This document shows positions 23,951 to 37,978 of a DNA stretch of 64,000 nucleotides, piece by piece. Position 1 is the first letter of the stretch, and every line of letters starts with the position of its first letter. Made by a program: the position numbers and the translations under genes. Source of the stretch: Tetrahymena thermophila SB210 (lineage: Eukaryota; Ciliophora; Oligohymenophorea; Hymenostomatida; Tetrahymenidae). The notes under the pieces are model-generated. The model searched no databases. It was not told the origin of the DNA and saw nothing but the letters and a program-made list of their open reading frames with translations. The stretch spans positions 248,001-312,000 of the forward strand of contig NW_002476571.1 in NCBI RefSeq assembly GCF_000189635.1, in the 5' to 3' direction.

Positions 23951-24491
23951 TAACTATTAAATATTATTTAGTGTATTTGTTTGTAATTTTTAGTTTGTTA
24001 TCAACATTCTTAATAAATAAGCTTTTACAAAATAAAGAAATCAATTTTAAATGCAATCAGAAAAATCAACAGCTTTTGAAATTATTGTTATCAATTTTTT
24101 ATTTTACTGTTAACATATTTTAAAAATCTAGACTTTCTAATATATATGTTAAAAAATAACTTTTTAAAAGCTTTTGAGATGAAAAAACATTTAAATATAC
24201 AGTTTGTCAAATTTATCATGAAAAATTTATTTCCTTTCTTTAAATAAATAATTCATTTAATTTAAAATATCATCAACTATTAACAATTTAAAGGAATACT
24301 CATCAATTTATTTATTTATAAATCATGAGTCAAATCTTAAATTTGTAAGTATAAAAATATTTATATATAAGGAAAAGCTAAATTAATAAAAATACAAACA
24401 ATTTAAATAAAATTTTTTTTATATTTAATAATATTATTATTTATATTTTTATCTTTAGTTAAAATTTATTTAATTTAGAAATAGCATATAT
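23951..24491. other. Spacer between F2 and the end of giant gene B
   Basis: 540 bases of AT-rich sequence: the former 5' flank of F2 (to about 24180) and the 3' flank of giant gene B (about 24280-24490, with AAACAATTTAAATAAAA also found downstream of A, C and D). No gene seen. Confidence 0.6.
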
Positions 24492-27400
24492 TCATTTTAG
24501 TTTTTTATCTTAATTGCAAATCTCTAGCGCCTATTTATAAAAATGAGTTTTTAGTTGTTAGCTCATCCTTGACTTTCTAACTTTAAATTAATTATGTTAC
24601 TCGCTCAGTTTTGATTGCAGATACCATTTTTAGCTCTTAAAATTTGCTTCCATGCCAATAACTTACCTTAAAGACCTTTAGACTAATTTCCATAGAAAAT
24701 TTATTCTTAATAAATTTATCTATTTTTAATAAGTAAGTTAATAAATGGAGTTTGGAATTTATTTGGATATAAAAATTAATAATTTTTATATGATATTTTA
24801 GTTATTTTTATGATAAGGAATAGGTCTTAATACTATTAATAAGAACAAGATTGCTAGGAAACTCATATTTAAGACAATTAACATAATTTACAATATTTAT
24901 TAAAATAATAGATTATCTGTAAGTAATATCATTTATATTATGAATATACTCATTATAACTAATTTGCAAGATAGTTAATCAATATTATTTAACTACTATC
25001 TTTAATAAGGACTTACTTTTATCAAAAATATTAGAAAAATAAACTTAAAAAATAATAAGAACGAAGCTTTTAGCTATGGTGAAACCCTAATTAAATTTAG
25101 AAATATAACAAGAGATGCTCTTGTTTGGTTTCTAGCTAAATCCCAATAATAAGATTTTTCTTTATATTCCTATTGATAAAAAAAAATTTTATTAAAAAAA
25201 ATGCTTTTGTTTTATCAAAAAACTTTTACTTAGTATAAAAGACCATACTTCTTCATATAAAGCAAGCTTTGTAATTTTTATCTATTTCTGTACAAACTAA
25301 TGTAAAATGATGCAGGGATTAAAATGAACCATATTAAAAGTAATGGACCTATTAAAAATAGTAATATTTCAATGTGTTTTTAAGTATAGCATTCATCCTG
25401 CATTTCAGCAATAATATATAGATTGCCTCCCATATCTCTGCAAGAGGAAGACTATATCAATACTTTAATTATGGAAGAACTAAAGAATAAGTATATTAAT
25501 ATGAAAGAAGAAATCAAAAATGAAAAGTCATCTATCATCTTAAACATGTTTGTGAAGGATTTTACTAACTGGATCAACAAATAAATGGCAATTATTTAGA
25601 AATTAATAAATATAACTCTCATAGCATATAAAGGAATTTAGATATCATAGCTACTAAATATACAATCTAAATTATAAACTGTATGCTATACAGGATCACC
25701 ACCTCCAACTTCAGCAACAGAGATAAATTATTAAGTCTATATGCCTAAATTATTTATTAATGCTAGAAACTATAAATAGTTGATAAGTATTTTAAAGTAA
25801 GAAGAAGCACTACTTATGTTTTGATTTTATAGTATAATTATTTTAAGTTTTCTCAAATAAAACCATTTCATTTTTTTTTATATTAATATCAGCTATTTTT
25901 AAATTTAGATGATTAAATAAGCACAAATTATTATCAATAGCAATAATAGAAATAAAATAGAGTAAGTTGAATTCTTCTTAGTGCATTATTAGCATTAAAT
26001 TCGGCCATTACTTCTTCCATATTTTAATCCCCAAACAATTCCTTAAGAATCACAAGATTCACAAATAGCTCCTATATGTCCTATAGAGCATCCAAACTTA
26101 TTTGTAGGATTTTCAGGGATACAAATTTACGGGTTAATACATTAATAAATTTAGTCTGAATGCTAATTCTTACTCCAATACCCATTTTATAATTGTATGG
26201 TATTTGAATAACAATTTTTAGAACCTATTGGGCATTTGAGACACTGCAAATTTTCAAATTAATTTGGATCTTGTAAACAATAATCACCTATTTAAAAAAA
26301 TTTAGCTAATAGTTATTTGAAGCATATTTATGAATATTTATTTGATAAAAACTGAGAGATTTTTTTTATTGAGTTAATTTAAAAAAATATATTTTTTAAA
26401 AGGAGCAATAGTAATCAAAATATAAAATCGTTAAGATAAAATATCGGGTAAATTAATTCTTGAAGTGTTTTTTTAAAAGTAAATAAAAAATATTATGGGT
26501 GAGGGATAGGTAGATGCTAATTAATGAGAATTTACTATAAATAAAATTTAATGATATTAAGAAAGGGTAAAAATATTTAAGAATCTGAATTGCTTTAAGC
26601 AATAAGAGAATTTACAATTGGAGCATTTTTAGATCAGTAGGTAAAAAAAAATATTCTACCTTTAACCTATTTTTCCGCAATAAAAATAAATTAAAAAGTT
26701 TTAATATACTGTAAAAAATATATTTTCTAAAAGGAACTTTTCTACTTTTCTACTTTTTTACAACTTTTCTACTGTCAATAGATATTGCTAGGGGAGGTAG
26801 TTTCAAATAATTTATTTTATGTTTATATAACATATTTATCAATTAGGTGATATATGTCATTATATTAAACTTTACCTACTTTTATTTATAAATTTACTAA
26901 ATATCTTTGAAAACTTATATTTATCTTTTATAGATTATTTGCATTTAAAATATTATTTGATCAGATATTGCAAAAAACATTTAATAAATTTTTATAAAAT
27001 CCTTATCTCTTGAAATATTACTAAGAAGTTAAAAGTTAAAAGCTTTATTAAATAAAAATTTACCTTATTAGCAAGTAAAACATATTATATACTTCTACAA
27101 AGTTTGTAAAATTTCTCCTTACTAACACTTCCTAAAGTTAACATCAATAGAAATACTTAGCTCTTGATAGTCGAATTTAAAAGTTGTGGTATTTAAAATA
27201 GGGATAGGGTTAATTGTTTTAACTACAATAGAGGAGTTAGCATTAGGCTTATAAGAATAGGATACATTAAAAATGAAACCAAATTAATCAAAATTATAAT
27301 TCTATCTGAGATCACCATAAAGCCCAACTTCTTAACTTTACAATTCAAGTAAATAGCTACCAAATTCAATCAGAATTTCTTAATTTATTGATATTGTATT

Positions 27401-30400
27401 TTTAAAAAAACTAACTTCTCTCATTTCTTCATCAATTAATCTCATTAATATAGGAGAAGATGTGCTACCACTTTATAAATTTTCTAATTTAGCATTTTAG
27501 ATCTTTAAGTCATCTTATATTTAATTTTTAACATCCAAAAAAAATGGATAGGAACCTATATTTTTTCCATATAATTATGCATAGTTTTTAATAAAAGAAT
27601 TTTAATTTTAGGTAAATTTCTTTCTGCTCACATTTATTTTTTATAAGACATAAGGTTATATGCCTTAATATCTAAAAGCACCTCCTATTAGAGCAGAATT
27701 TTATTTGAAAATATTATTTGTCATGTTTTAAATATCACAATTATTCAACAATAACGCTCCACCTGAGCCTTATTTACAAGAATTTTAAAAGAAAGCATTA
27801 CCATGAAACTAAGAAAATATGCTACTGAAGCAATAAATAGATCCCCCATTTCCTGTTTTTGATTGGTTTTACTAAAATATGTTACCTAAAAAGATTATTT
27901 CTGATATTTAGTTTAAATAAATAGCTCCTCCATCAAGATAAGATAGGTTCATGATAAAATTATTATTTTTCATTATTAGCCTTGATATTTGTAACATATA
28001 AAAAACACTTGCGATGCTATTAGTCTCTATATTTTTTGTATCAACATTTTAAATAACTATGTAAGGGCTTTGAGATATGTAAATAAAACTATTTTACTTA
28101 AGATCAACTTTTTAAATTTAGATTGCATCTAAAATAAAGCTTTAGCTTACTTAAATTTAAATAAAGCCAGCTTCTGAATTTATGCTAGAGATAGATGTAA
28201 AATTAGAATTTGTTATTGTTAATTATTATGCATTAAGTATCATTAGTTGATTTGTTACAGAAAGAGAGTGCTAATAGTTGTAGTATGTTGATATTTTATT
28301 TTAAATATTAACTCCATTATCATTTTTTAAGTCATGTAAATTAATAAATCCTAGCATACTTGAATTTTTTATCTGAATATTTGAGAAATTCGAATTCAGT
28401 ATTCCCTCACATTCTAAAATGAAATATTGTTAGCAATTAATTGAGCTATTTTAAGAGTTTTCTAATTTAAAATTTGCTAAATAAAAATCATTAAATAGTA
28501 AAGTTCGATTTACATTAGAAAATTTCAGTAAAGAAATGGATGAGAGTGAGTTAAATTTAAGAACATTAAATTGAATTTTAATGAAATTAACATATGGAGT
28601 TGCTTCAATTTAGAAAATAATACCTTAAAAGTCCACGTTTTAATTTATTATTATTTAATTTTAAGATGATTTCATGTTGCAAATACTAATTGAAGTAACA
28701 TCTGTTATTTTGAATATTTAAACATTTTAAAATATATTCTCAAAAAGGTTAGTATTATTTATTGTAATTAAGTTTACTTATGAGATATTTATCATCGAGT
28801 TTTGTTTAAAGCTTGAATGTATAATATTATGGTTGATGTTCAAATTATTTATGGTCAATTAGTTTATATTACTAAATTTAAGTAAATTAATTGTATTATT
28901 AAATTGGCAATTCATAAAACTAATGTCCTGTATTACAACTATATCAATATATTAGAAAAGTATAATCTATTAGTTAATCTGTTGAATTTATTCTCCTTTA
29001 ATCACTAAATTTTAGATAAAAAGATGATTGATGCCTTCAAATTATAGCTGATTATTACCAAAATCTGATAATTCTATGTCAATTAAAAACACTCTTACTA
29101 GTTTTTTAAATGTTTGATTTCCAAACAAAAACTGAGTTTTATTTAAGTTTTTAAGGGAAATTTTTAGGTTTTATAGTTTCAACTCTACGATATTTTAATC
29201 TGAACTATTTTGAGTATTTAGATAAATACTATTATTGTTTATAGCTTAAATGTTTAGCGAGTACTAGTTTGTCACAGAGCTAGAGCTAACAAAAGGATAC
29301 TTTAAATCAGTTTATTCACCATTATTTATGTACATGCTATAAATAATATTCTAAATTAAGAGTTATTTTAGAGATAATAAATTCAAATAATCAATTTATT
29401 AATTTTTTGTTATTAAATCATTTTAATCTGTTCGTATTTGTAACTATGCAGAGCAAATATTATTTGAAAAAGAGCCAATATTTAGCTCAGCGGTGTATTA
29501 TAAAGTATTTTCTATAGTTATAATCATCATATCAACAATTAAATATGAAGAATTTTGAAATTTTAATTAGGATGATAAAACCTTATAATTTTATATTTGT
29601 AAATAATCAATTAATTTAGGTTAAGAAAAAGGGTTAGCATTATAGAAACTAATTGAATTGTCGAAATATAAAACAAAAATATTTTTAAATCCAGTGTACT
29701 CAATATCTATTAGCGATTGGGTGCTGTTAAAATTTCTAATTAGTTAGAATAATTTGAGATCTTATCTTAAATATATACTTACAGAGTTTTATGAAAGCAT
29801 AAATATGAAAGAGCCTTCAATTTTTAATTTTATACCTGAAGACGGTAAATTCTATTTAACAGTTTGCATTTTTAGATCATATACATTAACTCCTACAATT
29901 CTATCTGTATAGTAAATCCTTTAATAAAGAGGATCAAAGTAGATTTAAGATTATTGGTTTTAGAAATCTAATTGAGAGATTTACAAAATATCTCCTGTCT
30001 AAATATTTATTAATTATATACATTAATTTGTTAATATTATGATGTTCAAAGTATTGTTTATTCTAACAAGCTTTTTAATACTATCATTTTATTCTAATTT
30101 AAATTAAAGCTATTCAATTTTAATTTAAGTAGAAAGAGACTAGGAGTATTAAAATATTATCTTATACCATAAGTTTGTGTTTGCTGTTGAGCTGTATATT
30201 AAGTAGGAATCATCAATCATAATAAATTGACCTACTCCTGTTGATATATACATTAGTATAGAGAGTTATGGATTGGTTTGATTCTTTTAAAGAGAATATA
30301 AAGACTACTTTTAAGTCAAAAAAAGGATTTGGAAATCAGAGTCATTGATAAAAGTAACTATTTAAGAATCAAGCAGTTAAGAAAATATAGGAGTTATTCT

Positions 30401-33400
30401 AGAAGAAGTTATATTGTAGATTAATAGTTAATTAAATATTATTACATAAATTTAGGAGTCATTTTTATTGTAATAATTGAAGTAAAAGTATGAAGGATTT
30501 AGTTGCAAAAATTATTTAACATCCTTTACTTGACCATTGACTATATTTTTAAGAGTTGATTGACTATTATCAAATAAAATATATTGGTTTTAATTAATCT
30601 ATAATAGATTTGGTATAGTACTATAAGGTAATAATTAATTTTAGTTAAACTCTAAGATAGAGTAATCAAAAACTTTTAAATTCAAATAGTCTGTAACAAA
30701 TATTTAATTTTTATTAAAGCTGATGTAAATATCAAATATTGGAAGCTAAAATTGGTATTTGCAAATAAAAATGTTCTCATCATAATCAAAGATATAAAAT
30801 ATGTTGTTTGAGCTTGCAAAAAGTTTTCTCTTTATATGATCCCAAATCAATAATTTTTAGTAGGCATTTGAGTCATTTTATACCTTATCTAACTATTTTA
30901 ATATTTTATTAAGAAAAAAATTTTTAAAAATTGAATTTATTAAATAACTTTGGTGAAAATAAAAGGATATTTTTATTAATAAAAAAATTACTTAAAATAT
31001 TTTAACAATTTAATTGGTATCATAAGAAATAATTTCAATTTAGTTTTGATTATCAATTAGCATAACCAGATCAAGAATTTCATCGACAACTATTTGACTT
31101 TGATAATTATATTAATACTATAATTAGATAGTTTACATACTCACTTGAGTATTTATGTTATATATTACGACAGAATTACTGTAAGAAGAAAATAGCATCA
31201 CTTATATTTGGTCAGACAAAAAATAAAACTTTTAATTAAAAAGTAATATAAAATTGTTTGTATAATTGAAATTTATTTATTTTCATACCTTAAAAAGATT
31301 TTCAAGAGTTTAAGTATTAAATGCTGGGAAAGATGTCTACAACAATTTATATGAATCTAAATTAAGTATTTTAAAACTTTAACTTTGATAATCTCCAATA
31401 ATTATATTGCTACCATAGCCATTATAATAAATAGAATAAGGTAAAAAGTTTGCTGAATATTTAACAAACTTATAAATTTATTCTATTAAAGAGTACACTC
31501 TAAAGCTATATTAACTATAAAAGATGACCAACTATTTTTGTCTTTAAATAATAGTCCCATATAAGAATTATACATTAAATGGGTAATTGTTAGTGATGCA
31601 ATTTAAAGAAATAGCCTTAAAAATAATATATGAAAAAATATTTTAAATTTTATTTTTAAATTATATTTATTTACTTTTAAGTTGAATATGCAATCTTAAA
31701 AGTTATCTATAAAAGCCATATATCCTAATTCTATATCGTAAGCAAGATTCATAAATAATTATTAAGACACGTAATGAAAAAGCTTTTTAATTTTTTTATG
31801 TCAAATAAGTAAAGAAAGAAAGTAAGTAATTGTTAAATAAATTTTTACAATTTCAAAATTAGATGATCTAATTAAAGCAAGATGATATCCAACAACTATT
31901 ACCATATATTTTTAATATGGATAATAAAATCCTTTGTTATCGTACATATAATAGTACCTGTAATTTTAAGGAGTTAGCTAAATAGGTTGTAAGAAATCAA
32001 TAACAATTTATGCTATTATCTTCTGGTATTTTATCACTCTTATTTAATTTGAATATATATTTAACTATATATCTAACTCATAAAAATTAACAACATATTA
32101 GTATTATTATGTATTTAAAAAATCATTATTTTAAAATTCATAACAAAATATTTATTTTACATCTACCATTTATTATAACCATTTATTATTAGCAGATAAA
32201 GGAATTTAAATATCGTTAAATTGATATGAATTATAATAAACATTTTTTTATACCTTAAATTTAAAAAAAAATTTTAGAAGTTAAACTTAAGTTTATATAT
32301 TAATTTATTTTACCTACTATAATTAAAGATTTGGATCCTCTAAACTAATTGTAAGAGAGATCTTGGTATTTATAAATATTATCTAATTTTATTTATGTAA
32401 AAGGGTCTACAAGCTCTACCCATAGTACTCGTTTTGAAATAGTATAAGCTAATTTGTATCTCCATCATAGAATGATAAAGTGTAAGTAAAGCTGAGAATA
32501 AATACTTTGTTGTCATAGCTAATGAAATATGGTATGTATGCACCAGTAACTACTTCCTAGTTTAAAAAATATATAAAGATTTAAAAATTATTTTATATTG
32601 ATATTACTTATAGGACCTTATTATTTTGAGTAGAGACAATTTAAACTGTATTATAAGGTTTTAAGCTAAAGATCTAATAGCTTAAATTTGGAGATAAATA
32701 ATAAGAAATAATTTTTGTATATTTACTAAATACATTTTTCTAATAATTATTTAGAAGACTTATACTTATTATACCTCCAAAATAATCAGAATAATAAATA
32801 GTATCTTAGTTCAAATTAAAAAACCCTAACTAAATTGTACAAATATTATAATATGTTTTAGAGACATAAACAGGATTTTACTATTTTTTAAAAAATGATT
32901 ATCTAATTAATTTTATTAAGATAAATATAATTAATTACATCTTTGTAAACATTGTAGATCAATATTTATTTGAGGTATTCTTATTACAAAGTTAAGAAAC
33001 AAATAATATCACCAGTTCTATGTGAAACTTAAACGTCATTTACTATCTATCTTATTGAGAATTTATAGTTGTATTAGTTGTTTATTTAGTTATAATGAAA
33101 AATATGAAGCTATCTTAATTATGTATACAGTTCACTGATTACTAAATTATTTATATAAACTATCAACGTTTTTGTACTGTGGATATAGAACGGTTAATTA
33201 AAGAAAAATATTTGGTTAGGTGTAATATCTACATCACTAAACTAGTTTTCTAAAAGTATTTCAAAAGTATATAAATTTAATTCTCTTACTGTCAAAACAC
33301 CATTTCTTATTCCAGTAAGTATTAATTTTTCTTCTTCTTTTACAACTATAAAGTTGTATAATAAAAAGCCTCCAACTTCTGCTTGGTCAGGATAATAAAA

Positions 33401-36400
33401 ATCATCCCAAAAATAGAATTATTTAGCAATTTATCTTGATTCTAAATCATATTAGTAAGCAATACCATGACCTTTTAGTTCTAATATTTAATTATTTGTA
33501 GCAGTATCTAAAAAATTAACTGACGGTGTATTAAATAATAATTAAGTATAGTAATAAGCATGTTATTCAGATGAGAAATACATTTAACTAGAATTTACAG
33601 TGGTTAATTGGCTTTAAGTAAGCTCTTAAATTTATATATCTTACATTATTTTAGTTAGCAAATATATTTTATTATTATTTTAAAAAACGTCTAAAGAAGT
33701 GAGTGAGCAAACTAAAGGTTAAGATAATTTAACAGTATAAGAAACAGTAAAATTATTTTAATTAAGGTTGAAAATATAAAGTAGATCTTGTTTTTGAGAG
33801 AAATAGACATCTTTAGTCTTCCAAAAGCAATCAGAATGAAAGAAAGTAAGTGGTAAAGTGCTTGTAATTTCTGTAACTTATTTATTTGAGCTAATTTAGA
33901 TTACTTAAATTGCTGTTTAATTTTGACCACCAATTAGAGTCAAAATCTATATATTTAGATATAAATATTTTATTTTAATATTAATAAAATAGTATTTTTA
34001 CTTTATTAGATCTCATTATTGAGTATAGAATAGTCTATGGAGTAATAGATTTGATTAATGAAGGAGCTTGACCAAATATTATTTAGTAAAAATCTATTTT
34101 ATTATTTTGATAGAATACCCACAAATTTTGTGTATCTAAATTTTCCATTTAAAGAGTGTTCTATGATGAATACTATAAAAGTATATTCTTGTTAAATTAT
34201 TAATCATAATAAAAAATTGTATTTGTATTGTTGATTGTAAGGATAAATTGATCATTTTTTTACTGATAATTTTAAACGCTGAATATTTAATTTAACATAT
34301 CTGATGAATTATCAACAACAGAAAATTAATAAGATTGGAAGTTATATTAGACTATAAAACCTGTTTATGTCAAAAAAGTCATTTTCATTCCATCTAAGTA
34401 ATATACATTACTTATTTATTAATTAAATGTAATATTTTATTATAAAAGTAAACCTCTAGTGATATAAAAAGTGAAAACTTGGGTATCCATATTCATACAA
34501 GAAAGTATTTTATTTTGAGTTGATTTTTCTACTATTTGCACACAATTTGCTATCTATTATTAATTTTGGAAGCTTAAATAGGAAATAAACATAAATAATT
34601 TATTTACAGATGCTAATTATGGAAAAGTATAATAAGCTAAAGGTACAAGCTAAGGAATTGATTTCACAATAACTTTGCCATATTCATCAATCTAAAGCAT
34701 AGTGCTATTATCTTTTTTCGAAAATTAAAAAAAATATCAAAAAATTTTCACTATTTGGAGGAGAAATAAGATATTTCATTATATTAATTTTAATTTTTAA
34801 TATAGCAAAAGAAAGTTAATGATTAAACAAATAAGTGTTATTAAAAAACAAGCAAATTTTTGATAAAAAAAATAAAATATTTAAAATTTTCATTATTTTT
34901 ATTCATTTGACGTTTAAATGACTTTTTAATTATTTTATTCAAAGCAGTAAGGATAAAATTCAGTATTTTAAAAATCTACTTTTTTACAAAATTTATTGAA
35001 TTTAAAAATAATCATCATTCAAAATACAATTTTTATGTAGAATTTAATTACCATTATAACTCTTTGCAAAATTTAATAACTCTAATTCGCAGTAAAATAT
35101 CAAATAAGCAAATTTTCTTTTTAAATATAATAAGCTAAAAATATTATTTATAAAATAGAATTGTAGATTCAAAACTAACTCAGCGATTAAAATAACTAAT
35201 AATTAAAAAAATAACAAAAAACTATCATTAAAATACAAAAGAAGCATTGTCTTAAATGCAAAAGAGGAATTAAGACATTTTTAAAAATTATTTTAACAAG
35301 TTTTTTTATGAAGATACAATCATTTAAAAAATAGAGTAAATTTTTTAAAAATTAACTTTAAATTTTTAAATTATGAGTGCTTTCATAATAACAAATTTTA
35401 TAATAGCTTATTACCTTAATTTAAAATAGATTAAAAATTATTTTTTAATATTATAAATAGTATTTCAAATAATCATTTGTTAGTGATATTGATAAAATTA
35501 AAATAAATTCAATGAAGATAGTTAAATTCTATTTGATGAATTTGATCATTATCTACAAATATCGATAGTATCAATTTAGACAAAAGAAAATATAATGATA
35601 AAATTTTAATCTTTTCGTTTAAATTGATTTTATTATAATTAACTGATTATCTAAAGAAAAAAAACAATAAAATTAGAGTTTTTGGTGATCTTTTGCTAAA
35701 ATATTTTTTCCCTCTTTTTTTATGAAAAAAAAAGTATATTTTCATATTTAGTTTAATTTTCATTATGCATATATAGACAATTATATTCAATTATTGAAGG
35801 ATATTTAAATTAAATTCAATAACCAAAAAAAAATTATTACCTTCACTGATGGATGTACTATAGAACTATATTTGACCAACTGCTTAAGTTTCAGGTATAT
35901 AAGATAAAAAAGGGCAGATTTATAGCTAAATGCAGGTGTTAGAAGAAGAATCTAAGGAATAACTATTAGATTAAATGCTGCATTAATATACACATTCTCC
36001 ATCAAGTAAATATTAACCATCTAAACAATTCGCAATGCATCCTTACTGAAGTAAAAAAAATGCTATGATTTTTAAAAAAATAAGTGATTAAATTACTTTA
36101 TTCTATGGGTCCAAAGAGTATCCAGGTAAGCATTAATAGCATTCAGTAGATGAGCAGCTTGAGCAAAATTTAGAAGCGCAAGAAACACATTCCATGTTTT
36201 AGTTTTCATATGTTCCACTAGAACAAGATTGGACACAGTTATAGCTATTCTGATCAAAATAAAATGGATATTTACATCCAAGGCACTCAAAGTTTTTATC
36301 GCTAGAGCAATCTTAGCATACCTAGCTACATTAACTAACACTATCTTTTTGACCAAAAGAAATAAAAGTTATATTTAGTATTAAGTGAATAATTATCAAA

Positions 36401-36414
36401 ATCTTCTACTTCAT
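24492..36414 (-). CDS. Giant multidomain membrane protein, copy B
   Basis: Fifteen exons with the same borders as copy A: 36097-36414, 35841-36045, 34608-34711, 34002-34553, 32939-33946, 32608-32880, 32314-32556, 31849-32253, 31675-31782, 31289-31615, 30992-31228, 27064-30892, 25230-26287, 24667-25169 and 24492-24603. The sum is 9,282 bases, about 3,093 residues. Eleven exons match copy A in length to the base, including the 3,829-base exon 12. Of the other four, exon 1 differs only through A's extra ATG and the rest by 3 or 12 bases. Signal peptide MKQKILIIIHLILNITF and the Cys-rich module were translated directly. Spot checks of the collar/TM exon were open. The last acceptor differs: the A/D site is changed, and an upstream CTGAG gives four extra residues in frame. 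Intron 2 is 1,129 bp and intron 12 carries an insertion. I did not read every codon, so a rare TGA could be missed. Confidence 0.85.
26512..26825. repeat. Copy-specific insertion in intron 12 of giant gene B
   Basis: Intron 12 is 776 bp here versus 414-448 bp in A, C and D. The extra roughly 310 bases lie between ATTATGGGTGAGGGATAG and TTAGGTGATATATGTCATT, which are nearly adjacent in copy C. It contains AGGTAG near both ends and a short TCTACTTTT tandem array (26738-26772). No open frame. Identity unknown. Confidence 0.6.
34712..35840 (-). other. Intron 2 of giant gene B (1,129 bp)
   Basis: Same position and phase as in copy A (GAA G | GTAATA ... TTCGAAAAAAG | AT AAT AGC). Similar in sequence to intron 2 of copy C and, more weakly, of copy A. 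It lacks the AGCGCT palindrome of copy A. Confidence 0.8.
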
Positions 36415-37978
36415 CAACTTTTAAATATTTTTTTGTGTGCTTGATTGTAATCTTTCGTTTGTTATCTATATTCTTATTATACAACTTTTCCAAAATAAAC
36501 AAGTAAATTTAAACACAATGAGAAATATAATAATAAGATCACTATTTTATTTATAACTGATTTAAAAAATAAAAATACTCTATTTTATATGTTAAAGAAT
36601 AAAATATATATTTAAATAGGAACTCTTCCACAATTAAAATTAAAAAATTATTATTTATAATAGTAAAATCATCGCCTAACAATCAAAACCCCATCATCCC
36701 ATCACCTAATATTCTATTTCGAAATTTATTTTTTTGAGGGAGTGTGCAAAATCAGTGTGCACAATAACCGAAGTCCTTATATCTATTCAAAAAAAAAATC
36801 TAATAAAAATAATTATACCATAACCATCAAAATATAAAAATCAAATTCCAAACCATAAAATTAAAACAATCAAATAAGACAAATCTCGACCTCATCAGTC
36901 TTAAAATTCAAACAAATATTATTAAAAAATTGTGCTCTTACATATTTAAGCAAAATAAATACTTAGAAACAGCTCAATTTTTCCTTCACACAAAAACAAT
37001 TTACATCCATTATTCTATTCTAATTTTGTCTATTACATGTGAGCATAACGAGTACGTGTGCTAATGTAGAGAAAATATTTCTGGAGGCCAATAATCTATT
37101 TAAAAAAATTCAATAAAAAAATAATCAAAAGAATAACAAATTAAAATCAATCAAATCAATCAAATCAAAACCGTTCATAATACAACCATCACATATACTA
37201 AACAACCTTAGAAAACCAACCATTAATTTATTAAAAATTCATTTTAGTACAATTCTTATTTCAAATGTAAAAATTGTAAATATTCAAAGTAAATTAAAGG
37301 ATAGTTTCATAATAAAGCCTGGTATATACTATTAAATTCGTAGGGATCAGCATTTTAAATTTCAATTTATAATTGATCTGTTTACTTTAATTATAAATTT
37401 TTTTTCACCAAATAATAGAGTCAAATTTCATTAGAAATACTGTATATCTGTTGTTCAATAATCTTTCATAATGCGAAATTAATACTTTTTTATGCTGTAA
37501 CAGTTATTTTTTGTGCTACTGTATGGTATAAAAATCTTGAACTGGATTTTAAATAATACATAAAATTTATGTCTTTGCTTATTTTGATTGCATGGCTCTT
37601 TTTAATTTTAAGTCAATTAATTATCGAGATTTATTATATTTTTGGTTAATCCTCACTTTATGAGGAATGATAATCTTTAAACAAAATTTTATTAATTGTT
37701 ATTTATTTTTTGAAAAGTAGTTCATGAATTTGCTTTAACTTTTGTTACAACTTTTAGTGTGGGATTGTGAAATCTAATTTATAAAAAGTGATTTCAAAAA
37801 TAAAAAACTATATATTAATTTATTTATTATTATTTTGATAGGAATTTTGCAATTATTTAAAATTTATTTACAGATTTTAGTATGTGATAAAGAACCAAGA
37901 GTACATTTAAACATGAATTAAGCTTTAAACGATATATGTAATTAATTTAATAAAATAATTGACAAAAAAATAAAAAAA
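36415..37978. other. Divergent spacer between giant gene B and P450-4
   Basis: About 1.56 kb between two divergently transcribed genes. It holds the conserved giant-gene upstream block (36610-36800) and a looser second copy of its 3' part at about 37015-37110 (GTGAGCATAACGAGTACGTGTGC ... AATCTATTTAAAAAAATTC). The rest is AT-rich. No gene seen. Confidence 0.65.
36610..36800 (-). promoter_or_regulatory. Conserved upstream region of giant gene B
   Basis: GGAACTCTTCC, then CCCCATCATCCCATCACC, TTTCGAAA, GAGGGAGTGTGCAAAATCAG and ATCTATTCAAAAAAA, in the same order and distance from the start codon as in copies A and C. Inferred promoter or leader; no experimental basis. Confidence 0.4.
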
